A stretch of DNA of 64,000 nucleotides from Microbulbifer sp. THAF38 (GTDB lineage Bacteria > Pseudomonadota > Gammaproteobacteria > Pseudomonadales > Cellvibrionaceae): NCBI RefSeq assembly GCF_009363535.1, contig NZ_CP045369.1, forward strand, positions 3,421,001-3,485,000, in the 5' to 3' direction. The notes beneath the pieces are model-generated. The model was not told the origin of the DNA, made no database searches, and was given only the letters and a program-made list of their open reading frames with translations. Shown one piece after another: positions 7,006 through 15,576 of this stretch (position 1 is its first letter; each line of letters starts with the position of its first letter). The translations under genes were made by a program, and so were the position numbers.

Positions 7006-8421
7006 CTATTTTTTAGGATACCTCCCCTTAGCCTTTAGAGGTTTAGGTAGAGCAACCTCTAGCCATTCACGATCATATAAATACAACCAATAAAAGGCTT
7101 TATTACAGTGTAACTTAATATCTTTACGAATTGCTTTAGGGTGGGATTTGTAATATTTAAGGATTTTTAGCCTATAGCGACGTCGCATTGACTCCATATG
7201 GCATCGTTTACGATAAGTTACTAGTTCAGGATGAGTTGAGATAACTTGTTCTACTGATCCTACACCAATTTTACAAATTGTAGCTATTCGATGCCGGTTC
7301 ATTCTTGTATACCCAAGGTGAATAATTTCATCTCTACAAGCCTTAGATAATTTCTTTGGCTTAAGATTCAAGGGGATATCGTGGAGCGCTGCAAGTCTTT
7401 TCAGATAAGTTCTACTTTTCCCTGTAATTTTAGAGGTTTCATTAAGCGACCTGCTTCGTAGAATATCAATACATTTCCTCTCTTTCCTTTTCGTCCTCAT
7501 AGCAAAATCCTTTTTACGGGTTTGGAATTCAAACTCTACACTATTATGATCCTCTAATAATTGCTGGAAGGTAGAAAAAAGCCAACTTGAGAAAAAAATG
7601 TGCTGGAAGGGATTATGGCTTGCTCCTTGAACTAAAAGTTGAGAAACATATCTGAAGTCTTCAGAAGATTTTGGGAGCGAGCTATTATAAAATGGCCGAT
7701 ACTGCTGTGAATATACATAAAAATTTTGCATTAATTTTAGACGCCTAATACGGCCACTATTCGTTACCAAGCCCATATTATTTAATTTAAGGCGATATTT
7801 TGAAGTAACATCTATTAACGGAATAGGCCATTTGATCTTTCTTAAAAAATCATATCCAAACTTACCTACCTTATATTCAACACTAGATGCTTCTTTAGCA
7901 CAGCAGGTCACTGATGGTAACAATCCAAGGTTAATTCGTTGACGATTAAGTAAGTCAATTCTCTCTAAGAGTACTGGATGTATACCACAAGAAGAGACCC
8001 CAGGGATTTGATGCGACCTATGCCAATAAGCAACTCCATATTGATTTATATCGCTACAGGCGCACTCTTGACACCATTTCAAGCATAGCGAAGAACCTGC
8101 ACCAAATGATGGGAGCTGACTTTCCCTTATTGATCTCGCGCTATCATTACTCAACATAAATTTTATTATGTTATTTGAATACTTAGGCAAATAAAATATA
8201 TATATTGGAGCCAATGTCTGACCAAATAAAATTTCGTACGCTTCATCATCTGTCAGGGCTGAAAGTTTTTTTAGATTCGATGTCAAAAAGGGGTGTATGG
8301 AGGCCCTCTCCTCAGCAAGATATATTTTATTAAACTCTTTACCCTTTAATCCAGAAATAGTAGCAAAGCGAATAATTCGACTAAAGAAAAGTTCATCAGG
8401 AAAAGCTTTGGGCAGGAGCAT
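7006..8421 (-). CDS. tnsD: TnsD-like target-site selector of the Tn7-like element
   Basis: The 471-residue protein has a TniQ domain at the N-terminus. Its zinc-binding motif has C117 and C120 (WCQEC), then C145 and H148 (SSCGIH), separated by AYWHRSHQIPGV as in TnsD. The C-terminal half is basic, with helix-turn-helix-like segments, and ends with the family-typical WLYLYDREWLEVALPKP. TnsD of Tn7 binds the 3' end of its attachment gene and recruits TnsC. Since the element lies directly behind yhiN, this protein is the likely reader of the yhiN 3' end, which is inference. It is the last gene of the tnsABCD operon, 22 bp after tnsC. Confidence 0.85.
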   Translation of the reverse strand: MLLPKAFPDELFFSRIIRFATISGLKGKEFNKIYLAEERASIHPFLTSNLKKLSALTDDEAYEILFGQTLAPIYIFYLPKYSNNIIKFMLSNDSARSIRESQLPSFGAGSSLCLKWCQECACSDINQYGVAYWHRSHQIPGVSSCGIHPVLLERIDLLNRQRINLGLLPSVTCCAKEASSVEYKVGKFGYDFLRKIKWPIPLIDVTSKYRLKLNNMGLVTNSGRIRRLKLMQNFYVYSQQYRPFYNSSLPKSSEDFRYVSQLLVQGASHNPFQHIFFSSWLFSTFQQLLEDHNSVEFEFQTRKKDFAMRTKRKERKCIDILRSRSLNETSKITGKSRTYLKRLAALHDIPLNLKPKKLSKACRDEIIHLGYTRMNRHRIATICKIGVGSVEQVISTHPELVTYRKRCHMESMRRRYRLKILKYYKSHPKAIRKDIKLHCNKAFYWLYLYDREWLEVALPKPLKAKGRYPKK

Positions 8422-8443
8422 ATTGTCAAATATGGGGTGAAAC

Positions 8444-9901
8444 TTACTTTGAGGATAGATGCTTGATCGGATTTTTAAATAAAATTTCCATTTTTTTTAA
8501 CTCAGCTTCAGGATTCTCTGCAATAGATGCTCGCCTTATCAAGTCTGGATCTTTAATAAGTTCATTTAAGTCACCAATAGATTGCAAGTAAGATAGCTTC
8601 TGATGAAATTCATGGTGCTGGGGGCGATTTAAATCTCCGGGGATAATCATAACTTCTGATTTCGAAGTATCTATAGATTTAACGGAAATTTCACTAGTTT
8701 CGACCTTAGACCTATTATTACTCTTTTCCCTTCTGATACGCCGAAATTTTTCAAGCCTATTTATCCTTGCTTCATCTACAGATTTTTTGGAGAAATTTAT
8801 AGCTTTTTTTGCTGCATACTCCAGGACATATTCTGTTATAGACTCGTTATCTGAACCAATTACTAAACGCTGAGACTCCCTATAAATTCTTACAGCCAGA
8901 TCCATATTACCAATAGATAGATCATATAATTTGTCACTAAGAGATTTAGTTAAAGGAGTTTTTTCCTTTGTCCATTGCAACACCCAAAGTTCTTCAACAA
9001 ACATGGTCCACTCCTCATCATTTTTCATCAAGTCCATAGTAAAAGAAGCTTGACTTTCTGCACGTCTTGCTGTCTTTAGAGTTTTCCCTAATAATTTGTC
9101 AAAAGGAGGGTTTGCACACAGAAGAATGGGAACTCCCAATTCATTCATAAGATTATGAAGAAACCCCAGAAATTTATCTTCGCCTCCAGCTTTTGCCAAA
9201 TTTAAATGCTGCATTTCATCTATTATTATGACACCTAAAAAGCTAGACTTTATTTTAGCTTCAATTTGCTTAACAAGTAGATCACTCGTTTTTTCTGGCT
9301 TAGTCTCTTCTCCTCCAAGCTTTCTATCAATTTCCGATAAAATCTTAAGACAAAGGGCTCTGATACTTGAGTTTTCTGGGCAATCTACTTTAGCCCATAC
9401 TACTTGCTTAATATATAAAGGCTCACCTTGGTATTTACGATGCTCAATAACTTCTGGAAAACAATTTAAAATCTGCTCTAGCATACAACTTTTTCCGACA
9501 CCGCTTTCCCCAAGTAAAGTTATACCACTCCCGTTAGATTTGAAATAACCTGTTCTAGGAGCAACTTTAGATCGTTGGTCTACAGGGTAGTGTAAATAGT
9601 TCATGGTTGTCGGCGACAGGGGATTCTTGCTTGAATAACCTTTCTTAATCGCAATTTCAATTGCTCTAAAGCATTCTAGATATACTGGAAGAGGCTGCCT
9701 TAACTCTTCGATTCTTGTAAGGTATTCAATACGCTCGAAAGCACTCAACTTTCTCTCGTTTTCAGAAAATGAAGGATAGCTACTTAATTTTTCTACCAAA
9801 TCCTCATCTTTCAATTTTTTTGGTAATGCTTCGATCAAGGGGTTCCCCCGATGCTCCGGGAGTATTGCAATGTTATACTCTGCATAATTTACACCTCTCA
9901 C
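8444..9901 (-). CDS. tnsC: TnsC-like AAA+ ATPase, transposition regulator
   Basis: The 485-residue protein has a Walker A motif GESGVGKS (131-138) and a Walker B motif VIIIDE (224-229), followed by QHL as in TnsC and TniB proteins. A sensor-like ILLCANP stretch follows. TnsC polymerises on DNA in the ATP state, passes the target signal from TniQ proteins to TnsB and TnsA, and blocks repeated insertion nearby. The start is GTG 9901, overlapping the tnsB stop as GTGA, so the two are translationally coupled. The lysine- and serine-rich tail after residue 380 probably contacts partner subunits. Confidence 0.9.
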   Translation of the reverse strand: MRGVNYAEYNIAILPEHRGNPLIEALPKKLKDEDLVEKLSSYPSFSENERKLSAFERIEYLTRIEELRQPLPVYLECFRAIEIAIKKGYSSKNPLSPTTMNYLHYPVDQRSKVAPRTGYFKSNGSGITLLGESGVGKSCMLEQILNCFPEVIEHRKYQGEPLYIKQVVWAKVDCPENSSIRALCLKILSEIDRKLGGEETKPEKTSDLLVKQIEAKIKSSFLGVIIIDEMQHLNLAKAGGEDKFLGFLHNLMNELGVPILLCANPPFDKLLGKTLKTARRAESQASFTMDLMKNDEEWTMFVEELWVLQWTKEKTPLTKSLSDKLYDLSIGNMDLAVRIYRESQRLVIGSDNESITEYVLEYAAKKAINFSKKSVDEARINRLEKFRRIRREKSNNRSKVETSEISVKSIDTSKSEVMIIPGDLNRPQHHEFHQKLSYLQSIGDLNELIKDPDLIRRASIAENPEAELKKMEILFKNPIKHLSSK

Positions 9902-12042
9902 TGGTTCCGCCTCTTCCTTTTTATTAATGAGACAGCTTCATTTTTCCTTTTTGACTCTAAGTTCTCATCATCGGGATATAGTTCTGATTTCTCTTCTCTA
10001 ATGGATTCACCGTATTCAATTCGTCTATCAAGAACCGCCTCTTTTCTTCGTGTTCTCATTCCCTTTATTCGCTCAGTCTTACTCTTATCTTGTACATCTT
10101 TTTTTGTTTCACTTTTTGCTACTTGGCTAACTAATTTACGTCTATTATGTCTTTCTATAGACTTTTTACCTGGTTTATTTTTACATTTTTCTTTCTTTTT
10201 CCAATCTTTAAAATACAATATATCAGCTTGATGCTTATCACTAAGGCTTGCAGAAAACTTCATCAAGTTGCATTTAGTGAACCCTTCGCGCTCCTTAAGG
10301 CGAACATATATGAATGAAGAGTTATCTTGATCGATACGAGCTTCCATTTTCCAGCACTTGGTAGACCTGGCAAGCACTTTCCATTCTTGAAATTCTTCCC
10401 GGTCACATTCATAGTACATATCCTCATTTAAGCGGATACCTTTACTCGTCATAGATACTTCTACCGCAGGTAGAAGTTTAGCCCTTACTTCGGACTCCTC
10501 TGATCTACTTAAAGCATGCCGATGCTTTTTTAGATGGATATTCCAATAATTAAGCGGTGTAGGGGGCAATCCATTTTGCACTAACAAGACGGATTGTGCA
10601 GCTAAACCGTCAAATAGAGAATTATTATGCTCCATAACCTCATCAATAAGTAATTTTGTTACTTCATCTAATGTATATGTTGCATCGAGACGTGGATCAC
10701 GATCACCTCGAATATAATGATGTCCTCTAGTTGTCCCTAATAATTCATGGACTAGATTTTTATTCAATATTTCGAATCTTCGTTCCACAATGCCTTTAAG
10801 ATCGGCGCGATAAGGTGGAGCTATACTCAGGTGACCGATTAATGGAACGGCTAATTTTTCAGCGCTCTTACATATAAACTCCCCTCGATCGCAAAGCAAA
10901 CGCTGGGGGATATGATGGCAAGGCCATTCATGATCTTCGATTTCGATACCGAACCTAGAACAATAACTTTTCTTATCCGTAAAGCTATTGACAAGAGCTT
11001 GACGACCCGCACGCCAAGAAGCATATTCCATAGAAACGTGAAGCCCAACAATCATCCTGCTTTCTTTATCTACCACACAATAAACAGTAGGCCTACCTAG
11101 AACATGAGAGCGCCTAAATTCAGAGACAATATGAACATCCAGTACTGTTGAATCCAATTCAAAGCAACTTCCAGGAACTTCGGTATGATCTGTCGCAGCT
11201 CCTCTTAACCCACGCTTGTTTCTTTCAAAGTCACCCACTGTAGTTTGCTTTCGGATTATTTCATTTTTTGGGATTAATTTTTTAACCCAATATATAAAAG
11301 TACGATATGATGGAACATTCGGCGACCTAGATTCACTCTCTGCCAGTATTAGTTCTTGTGAGTATAGCTCCTTCAACATTTTTTCATAAACTTGACTAAA
11401 TGGAACTCGACGCCCTTTCAAGCCATACTTCTTCATCGCTAAAATAAAATTATTCTTATCATTTTCCGAAGTGTTAACCCCTTGATGTATTTCCATGCTC
11501 GGTGTAAGCATTCTTATTGGAGCTCCACGTTTAAGACCTCCTGAGACCCTAACTCTTCCAGCTCCTCCAGAATTCTTGTAAGCAGGCAGGAGGGCATTTC
11601 TTTCTTGCCCACCCCTCCAATATTGATTTAATAACCTATATATTCTCTGAGCCCTTACCCCTTTACTTTTCGCCTGATTTACCAGAACTTTGCTTCTTTC
11701 TTCAGTAGAAATCTCAAGGAGAAAATCTGGATTTTCTATTAGCTCACTTATCAGCTCAATATTTCTATCACGTTTTTTAATATGAGCTTCAGGTATCAAC
11801 CCCTCATCAGCTAGCTGATAGTAGGGAAGAGGACTAAAGTTTCTTTTCACAGCTCCTCCTTTAATCGCACACAAAAATCTGGAGCTATCAATCTTAATAG
11901 GCCTTCTTAAACCTCCAGATTCTTCAAGATTAAAAAGAACCAGAATATTTATATCATAAAAAAGTTCAAGAACACGATACACACCACTATCAACCCCATC
12001 AATATCAGTTATACTCCAAACACTGTTTCGTTCAACTCGCAT
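9898..12042 (-). CDS. tnsB: TnsB-like DDE transposase
   Basis: The 714-residue protein carries the RNase H-like integrase core with D297 (FELDSTVLD), D385 (LLCDRGEF) and E420 (RADLKGIVERRF), about the normal D-D-35-E spacing. N-terminal residues 1-280 should hold the DNA-binding modules that read the terminal boxes at 13472-13561. The C-terminal 100 residues are highly charged and contain the tail that contacts TnsC in Tn7. TnsB cuts the 3' ends of the element and joins them to the target. It begins 2 bp after tnsA and overlaps tnsC by 4 bp. Confidence 0.92.
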   Translation of the reverse strand: MRVERNSVWSITDIDGVDSGVYRVLELFYDINILVLFNLEESGGLRRPIKIDSSRFLCAIKGGAVKRNFSPLPYYQLADEGLIPEAHIKKRDRNIELISELIENPDFLLEISTEERSKVLVNQAKSKGVRAQRIYRLLNQYWRGGQERNALLPAYKNSGGAGRVRVSGGLKRGAPIRMLTPSMEIHQGVNTSENDKNNFILAMKKYGLKGRRVPFSQVYEKMLKELYSQELILAESESRSPNVPSYRTFIYWVKKLIPKNEIIRKQTTVGDFERNKRGLRGAATDHTEVPGSCFELDSTVLDVHIVSEFRRSHVLGRPTVYCVVDKESRMIVGLHVSMEYASWRAGRQALVNSFTDKKSYCSRFGIEIEDHEWPCHHIPQRLLCDRGEFICKSAEKLAVPLIGHLSIAPPYRADLKGIVERRFEILNKNLVHELLGTTRGHHYIRGDRDPRLDATYTLDEVTKLLIDEVMEHNNSLFDGLAAQSVLLVQNGLPPTPLNYWNIHLKKHRHALSRSEESEVRAKLLPAVEVSMTSKGIRLNEDMYYECDREEFQEWKVLARSTKCWKMEARIDQDNSSFIYVRLKEREGFTKCNLMKFSASLSDKHQADILYFKDWKKKEKCKNKPGKKSIERHNRRKLVSQVAKSETKKDVQDKSKTERIKGMRTRRKEAVLDRRIEYGESIREEKSELYPDDENLESKRKNEAVSLIKRKRRNQ

Positions 12043-12044
12043 GC

Positions 12045-12851
12045 TTACCTACCGATTGATGAAAGAATATTTGTTATATCTATAACTCCAGACTCTGCTA
12101 TCGGTTTACTTAAGTCTACCTCAACTTTCTTAATAGCGATTAAATGCTTCAAAAGTACTAAAGCTTCATCGTTCTTAACATCTACATTTTTACAGAATCC
12201 ATTGCATATATCTTCGATCAAATTGATCCCGACATGTAATGTCTTTATGGCTTGCTTTTCTATACTTTCCTTAAATCTACGTCCTTGTCTATATGCAGAG
12301 GTAAACCACTGAATATTTTTAGATTGAATAACCGATATTTCATTCATAGTATATATATGGAAATTTACCCCCAGAAGCTCCCACCAAATACGTTCAATTT
12401 CTAATTTTTCAGCTGTACGCTTTATTGATAGTTCTTGGGCTGATTTAACAGAGATAGCCTCATACCAAAAGTCGTGTTTATCTGTGCAAGTCAAAACAAA
12501 GTCTGTAGTCATGACATTGTATGATCCAGAACCAGGCACTTTTGGATGATTTATATCTAGATTCTTTGCAATCTTGATAGAAAAGTCTAGGGGGAGAAGG
12601 GGAAACTGTTCCCTTATATCGATTACTGAATCACAGTTTTCAACCAGATAGAAGAGACAGCTTTCGTTTTCTGAGAGGGTATGATGCTCTCTATTAACTT
12701 TAATACCCTGAATTTTTCCACTATTTCCCTTAGATTTAACATCCTGAACTCTCAGCCAGGGTTTGTATTCTTCTCCAGCTCCCAGCCCATACTTGTTTTT
12801 CAGAGCTCTTTGAAAATCAGTTAGCCTCTCTAACCTTCTGTGTCGCGCCAA
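12045..12851 (-). CDS. tnsA: TnsA-like endonuclease
   Basis: The 268-residue protein has the restriction-enzyme-like TnsA core. E63 lies just before CLFYLVENCDSVIDIREQF, D117 is in VMTTDFVL and K136 is in AISVKSAQE, matching the E-D-K triad of Tn7 TnsA. It cuts the 5' ends so that, with TnsB, the element leaves by cut-and-paste. The start is TTG 12851 behind GGGGTG at a good distance. It is the first gene of tnsABCD and the one nearest the right transposon end, as in Tn7. The operon promoter must lie in 12852-13000. Confidence 0.9.
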   Translation of the reverse strand: MARHRRLERLTDFQRALKNKYGLGAGEEYKPWLRVQDVKSKGNSGKIQGIKVNREHHTLSENESCLFYLVENCDSVIDIREQFPLLPLDFSIKIAKNLDINHPKVPGSGSYNVMTTDFVLTCTDKHDFWYEAISVKSAQELSIKRTAEKLEIERIWWELLGVNFHIYTMNEISVIQSKNIQWFTSAYRQGRRFKESIEKQAIKTLHVGINLIEDICNGFCKNVDVKNDEALVLLKHLIAIKKVEVDLSKPIAESGVIDITNILSSIGR

Positions 12852-12891
12852 AACTTTTCACCCCAATCTGATTTATGACTAAAGCATTAAC

Positions 12892-12909
12892 ATCTTAGGT
12901 CTGTAAGAT
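12892..12909. promoter_or_regulatory. Inverted repeat upstream of tnsA, possible operator
   Basis: ATCTTA at 12892-12897 and TAAGAT at 12904-12909 form a perfect 6-bp inverted repeat with a 6-base centre, about 40 bp before the tnsA start. The place suits a repressor or activator of the tns operon. No regulator gene is identified. Confidence 0.25.
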
Positions 12910-13155
12910 TTATTAATCCGGTATCTATAGTATACATACTGAGGTCATATTTAAGTGGTTGTGTTCATCCTTATTCAAACATTATGAAATTTAGCAGATC
13001 TTACAAATTCGTAGGACCGCTACGCCTAAACCGTAGAGTGTTTCTACCTATTATAAATCTGATTTTTTTATGTTATATGATTTAAGGATTGTCTTGATAA
13101 TTTCTTATAAAAAGAAAATATCTCATAAAATTTTCAGCCAAAGTAAATCTACTAT

Positions 13156-13245
13156 GAGTCATAGAAATAGGCTCTATGACTCATTTAATGGGTATTTTGT
13201 GAGTCATAGAAATAGGCTCTATGACTCATTTAATGAGTATTTTGT
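13156..13245. repeat. Two tandem 45-bp repeats, each with a perfect 10-bp hairpin
   Basis: The unit at 13156-13200 is repeated at 13201-13245 with one base change, and a decayed third start follows at 13246. Each copy contains GAGTCATAGA, a 7-base loop AATAGGC, and TCTATGACTC, a perfect stem. The repeats lie between the tnsA promoter region and the right transposon end. A 77-codon frame crosses them (13070-13303), but its content is just the repeated DNA, so I do not call it a gene. Confidence 0.8.
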
Positions 13246-13471
13246 GAGCCATATAAAGCCTTACACAACTTCTGAGCTTGGCTTAAAATACGGAAGGCCT
13301 TAAAAGGTGGCATTCAAATCAACAGTTTGCACTTAATATCTATATATAAGATTTGGTTTGTTATCGATTTTGAACTAGTAACGAAGGATATATTGTTATA
13401 TTCATCCTCATTTATTCCTGCTGCATAGGCTGCACGACTACCTCTCCCGCTGAGTGCACTCGCAGATGTGG

Positions 13472-13561
13472 CAATATTCACACTTTATAATTAGTGTTCA
13501 AACTTTATTATTCAGTGTTCAAACTTTTTCTACAGTGTTCAAACTTTATTGTACCGGCACA
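13472..13561 (-). mobile_element. Right end of the Tn7-like element with four TnsB-type boxes
   Basis: Read inward on the minus strand, the end begins TGTGCCGGTACAATAAAG at 13561 and continues with four copies of an AAAGTTTGAACACT-type box at 13533-13552, 13513-13532, 13492-13511 and 13472-13491. The first three are near-identical; the fourth has diverged (AAAGTGTGAATATTG). Tn7 itself has a TGTG terminus, ACAATAAAGT in its first box and four closely packed TnsB sites in its right 90 bp, so size and layout agree. Confidence 0.88.
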
Positions 13562-13566
13562 CCATA
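13562..13566. other. Presumed 5-bp target-site duplication at the yhiN attachment site
   Basis: CCATA lies between the transposon terminus and the yhiN stop codon. Tn7-like elements duplicate 5 bp, so this should be repeated outside the left end, which is not in the window. The assignment follows from the position of the terminus only. Confidence 0.55.
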
Positions 13567-14775
13567 TCAGGCGACCTCCCCCGCCGCACGCCCAGAAGCC
13601 CAAGCCCACTGAAAATTAAAGCCACCCAACCAGCCGGTCACATCGAGTACTTCGCCGACAAAATACAGTCCCGGTTGAGTTTTACACTCCATAGTGCGTG
13701 AAGAAATCTGATCGGTATCTACACCACCGAGAGTCACTTCCGCAGTGCGATAGCCTTCAGTGCCAGCGGGAACCAGTGTCCAGGTCTGCAACTTGGCGCC
13801 GAGTTCCTGCAACTCTACGTCAGTAAACTGCTTGAGGGGGCGGCTGTCGATATGCTGCCGCTGCAAGAAAAACTGCACCAGCTTCTTAGTCCAAACCTCG
13901 GCCAATACACTGTGCAAGTGAATCTCCGGGCTCTCGCAACGGCGCTGTTGCAGCCAATCCGCCAAATCACGATCCGGGGCCAGATCAAAAGTTACTTTTT
14001 CGCCTTCGCGCCAGTGGCTGGATATTTGCAACACCGCGGGCCCACTCAACCCTCGATGCGTAAACAGCATCTGTTCGTGAAAGCTGCCCTCACCACAGGA
14101 TGCCGTTACGGCCAGGGCACTACCGGGCAGACTATCTTGCCTTTCCAACTGGCGCTTATGCTGGGTAAAAGGCACCAGGGCCGCACGGGTGGGAATGATA
14201 TTGAGCCCAAACTGACGAGCGATTTCGTAGCCAAAACCTGTGGCTCCCATGGTGGGAATCGACAGCCCACCCGTAGCTACCACCAAAGATTCACAGCGCA
14301 CCGCCCCCAGACTGGTTTTCACCCAATAACCGCCCTGCCCCGACTCTATTGCTGAGATGGCACAGCGGGTACGGATCTGAGCCTTAGCCGCACGGCATTC
14401 AGCCAGTAACAGATCGAGAATATCCTTGGACTTGTTATCGCAAAACAGCTGGCCCAGGGTTTTCTCGTGGTAGGGGACCCCATGCTTTTCCACCAATGCA
14501 ATAAAATCCCATTGGCTATAACGCGCCAGGGCAGACTTACAAAAGTGGGGATTGCGGCTGTAGAAATTTTCCGCACTGGTATAGAGGTTGGTAAAGTTAC
14601 AGCGGCCACCGCCGGACATCAGGATCTTCTTGCCAACCTTATTGGCATGATCCAGTACCAGCACGCTGCGGCCGCGCTGGCCGGCTGTAGCCGCGCACAT
14701 CAAACCCGCCGCCCCGGCGCCGATGATCAATACATCAACACACTCAGGCAGCTGGCTATTGGATACATCACTCAT
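13567..14775 (-). CDS. yhiN: YhiN/HI0933-family NAD(P)/FAD-dependent oxidoreductase
   Basis: The 402-residue flavoprotein opens with the FAD-binding loop VLIIGAGAAGLMCAATAGQRG and has the family landmarks KILMSGGGRCNFTN near residue 50, a central VVATGGLSIPTMGATG, and a C-terminal FVGEVLDVTGWLGGFNFQWAWASG that closes the FAD site. The reaction of this widespread family is not settled. The gene is intact, and its 3' end directly adjoins the Tn7-like right end, which makes it the attachment gene. It belongs to the chromosome side by base composition. Confidence 0.92.
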   Translation of the reverse strand: MSDVSNSQLPECVDVLIIGAGAAGLMCAATAGQRGRSVLVLDHANKVGKKILMSGGGRCNFTNLYTSAENFYSRNPHFCKSALARYSQWDFIALVEKHGVPYHEKTLGQLFCDNKSKDILDLLLAECRAAKAQIRTRCAISAIESGQGGYWVKTSLGAVRCESLVVATGGLSIPTMGATGFGYEIARQFGLNIIPTRAALVPFTQHKRQLERQDSLPGSALAVTASCGEGSFHEQMLFTHRGLSGPAVLQISSHWREGEKVTFDLAPDRDLADWLQQRRCESPEIHLHSVLAEVWTKKLVQFFLQRQHIDSRPLKQFTDVELQELGAKLQTWTLVPAGTEGYRTAEVTLGGVDTDQISSRTMECKTQPGLYFVGEVLDVTGWLGGFNFQWAWASGRAAGEVA

Positions 14776-14802
14776 GTGTTAGGGCTGCGCAATCACCCTG
14801 AT

Positions 14803-15372
14803 TCAGGTACGAGGGAGGGTCACGCCACGCTGACCCTGGTACTTACCACCGCGATCTGCGTAGGACACGTCACAAACCTCATCGGACTCGAAAAACAGCA
14901 TCTGCGCGATACCTTCATTGGCGTAGATCTTCGCCGGTAAGTTGGTGGTGTTTGAAAACTCAAGGGTCACATGCCCTTCCCACTCCGGCTCCAACGGCGT
15001 TACATTGACGATAATGCCACAGCGCGCGTAAGTGGATTTGCCCAGGCAGATGGTCAGTACCGAGCGTGGAATACGGAAATACTCCACAGTGCGCGCCAGG
15101 GCAAAGGAGTTCGGCGGGATAATACAGTACTCCCCTTCCACATCGACAAAGCTGTTCTCATCGAAGGTCTTGGGGTCCACCGTGGCAGAGTGCACATTGG
15201 TGAAGATCTTAAACTCACCGGCACAGCGCACATCGTAACCGTAACTAGACGTACCATAGGAGATGAGTCGCTCGCCATCATTGCCATGGCGCACCTGGCC
15301 CGGCTCAAAAGGCTCAATCATGCCGTGCTGCTCTGCCATGCGGCGAATCCACTTATCGGACTTGATACTCAC
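14803..15372 (-). CDS. dcd: dCTP deaminase
   Basis: The enzyme turns dCTP into dUTP, feeding dTMP synthesis. The start is GTG 15372, with GGGGACGGA upstream, giving SIKSDKWI as the normal N-terminus and 189 residues, the usual length. A longer frame to 15498 is not supported. Family motifs are [10 protein letters not shown], the nucleotide-binding [11 protein letters not shown] with its catalytic surroundings, the acidic VTLEFSNTT, and the Gln-rich tail [12 protein letters not shown]. It lies 27 bp upstream of yhiN on the same strand and is divergent from the SOS cassette. Confidence 0.95.
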   Translation of the reverse strand: MSIKSDKWIRRMAEQHGMIEPFEPGQVRHGNDGERLISYGTSSYGYDVRCAGEFKIFTNVHSATVDPKTFDENSFVDVEGEYCIIPPNSFALARTVEYFRIPRSVLTICLGKSTYARCGIIVNVTPLEPEWEGHVTLEFSNTTNLPAKIYANEGIAQMLFFESDEVCDVSYADRGGKYQGQRGVTLPRT

Positions 15373-15503
15373 TCCGTCCCCCTGAAAACAATAGATAGAT
15401 GCTCGAGATAGGTACTCGATAAAAGAGGCGGAATCATAGCGGGTTTGTGCTGTGCAAAAAAGTGCCAATCGACGCCTTTCGACCTTGTCGTCAACCAACG
15501 ACT

Positions 15504-15540
15504 ACTGTATAAATTCACAAATAGCTGTATGTACATACAG
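15504..15540 (+). promoter_or_regulatory. LexA operator of the imuA-imuB cassette
   Basis: CTGTATGTACATACAG at 15525-15540 is a perfect palindromic LexA box. A second, weaker candidate (CTGTATAAATTCACAA, 15504-15519) lies next to it. The strong box is 36 bp before the imuA start, so it should hold the cassette off until DNA damage. Confidence 0.85.
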
Positions 15541-15576
15541 TTATCTAGCTAGATCCGATAGAAGACCGAGACAAGA

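Larger units (their letters stand above)
1..13561. mobile_element. Tn7-like transposon, right-hand part (left end outside window)
   Basis: The segment carries tnsA, tnsB, tnsC and tnsD in one minus-strand operon plus a second TniQ gene. It is closed on the right by an array of TnsB-type boxes ending in a TGTG terminus at 13561, just beyond the yhiN stop codon. As in Tn7, tnsA is the gene nearest the right end, and that end faces the attachment gene. The DNA is much richer in A and T than the chromosome to the right. I looked for a left end (CCATA followed by TGTG and AAAGTTTGAAC-type boxes) in 1-5880 and found none, so the metal-efflux genes, transglutaminase, exonuclease and insertion sequences are probably cargo and the element continues leftwards. 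The cargo assignment of 1-5600 is inference. Confidence 0.8.

Noticed and set aside
13156..13256. Possible mini CRISPR array
   Set aside because: The units are directly adjacent with no spacers, each unit is a full palindrome, and no cas genes are present.
13070..13303. 77-codon frame across the tandem repeats
   Set aside because: Its sequence is mostly the 45-bp repeat translated twice, the repeat is palindromic, and there is no ribosome site or family match.
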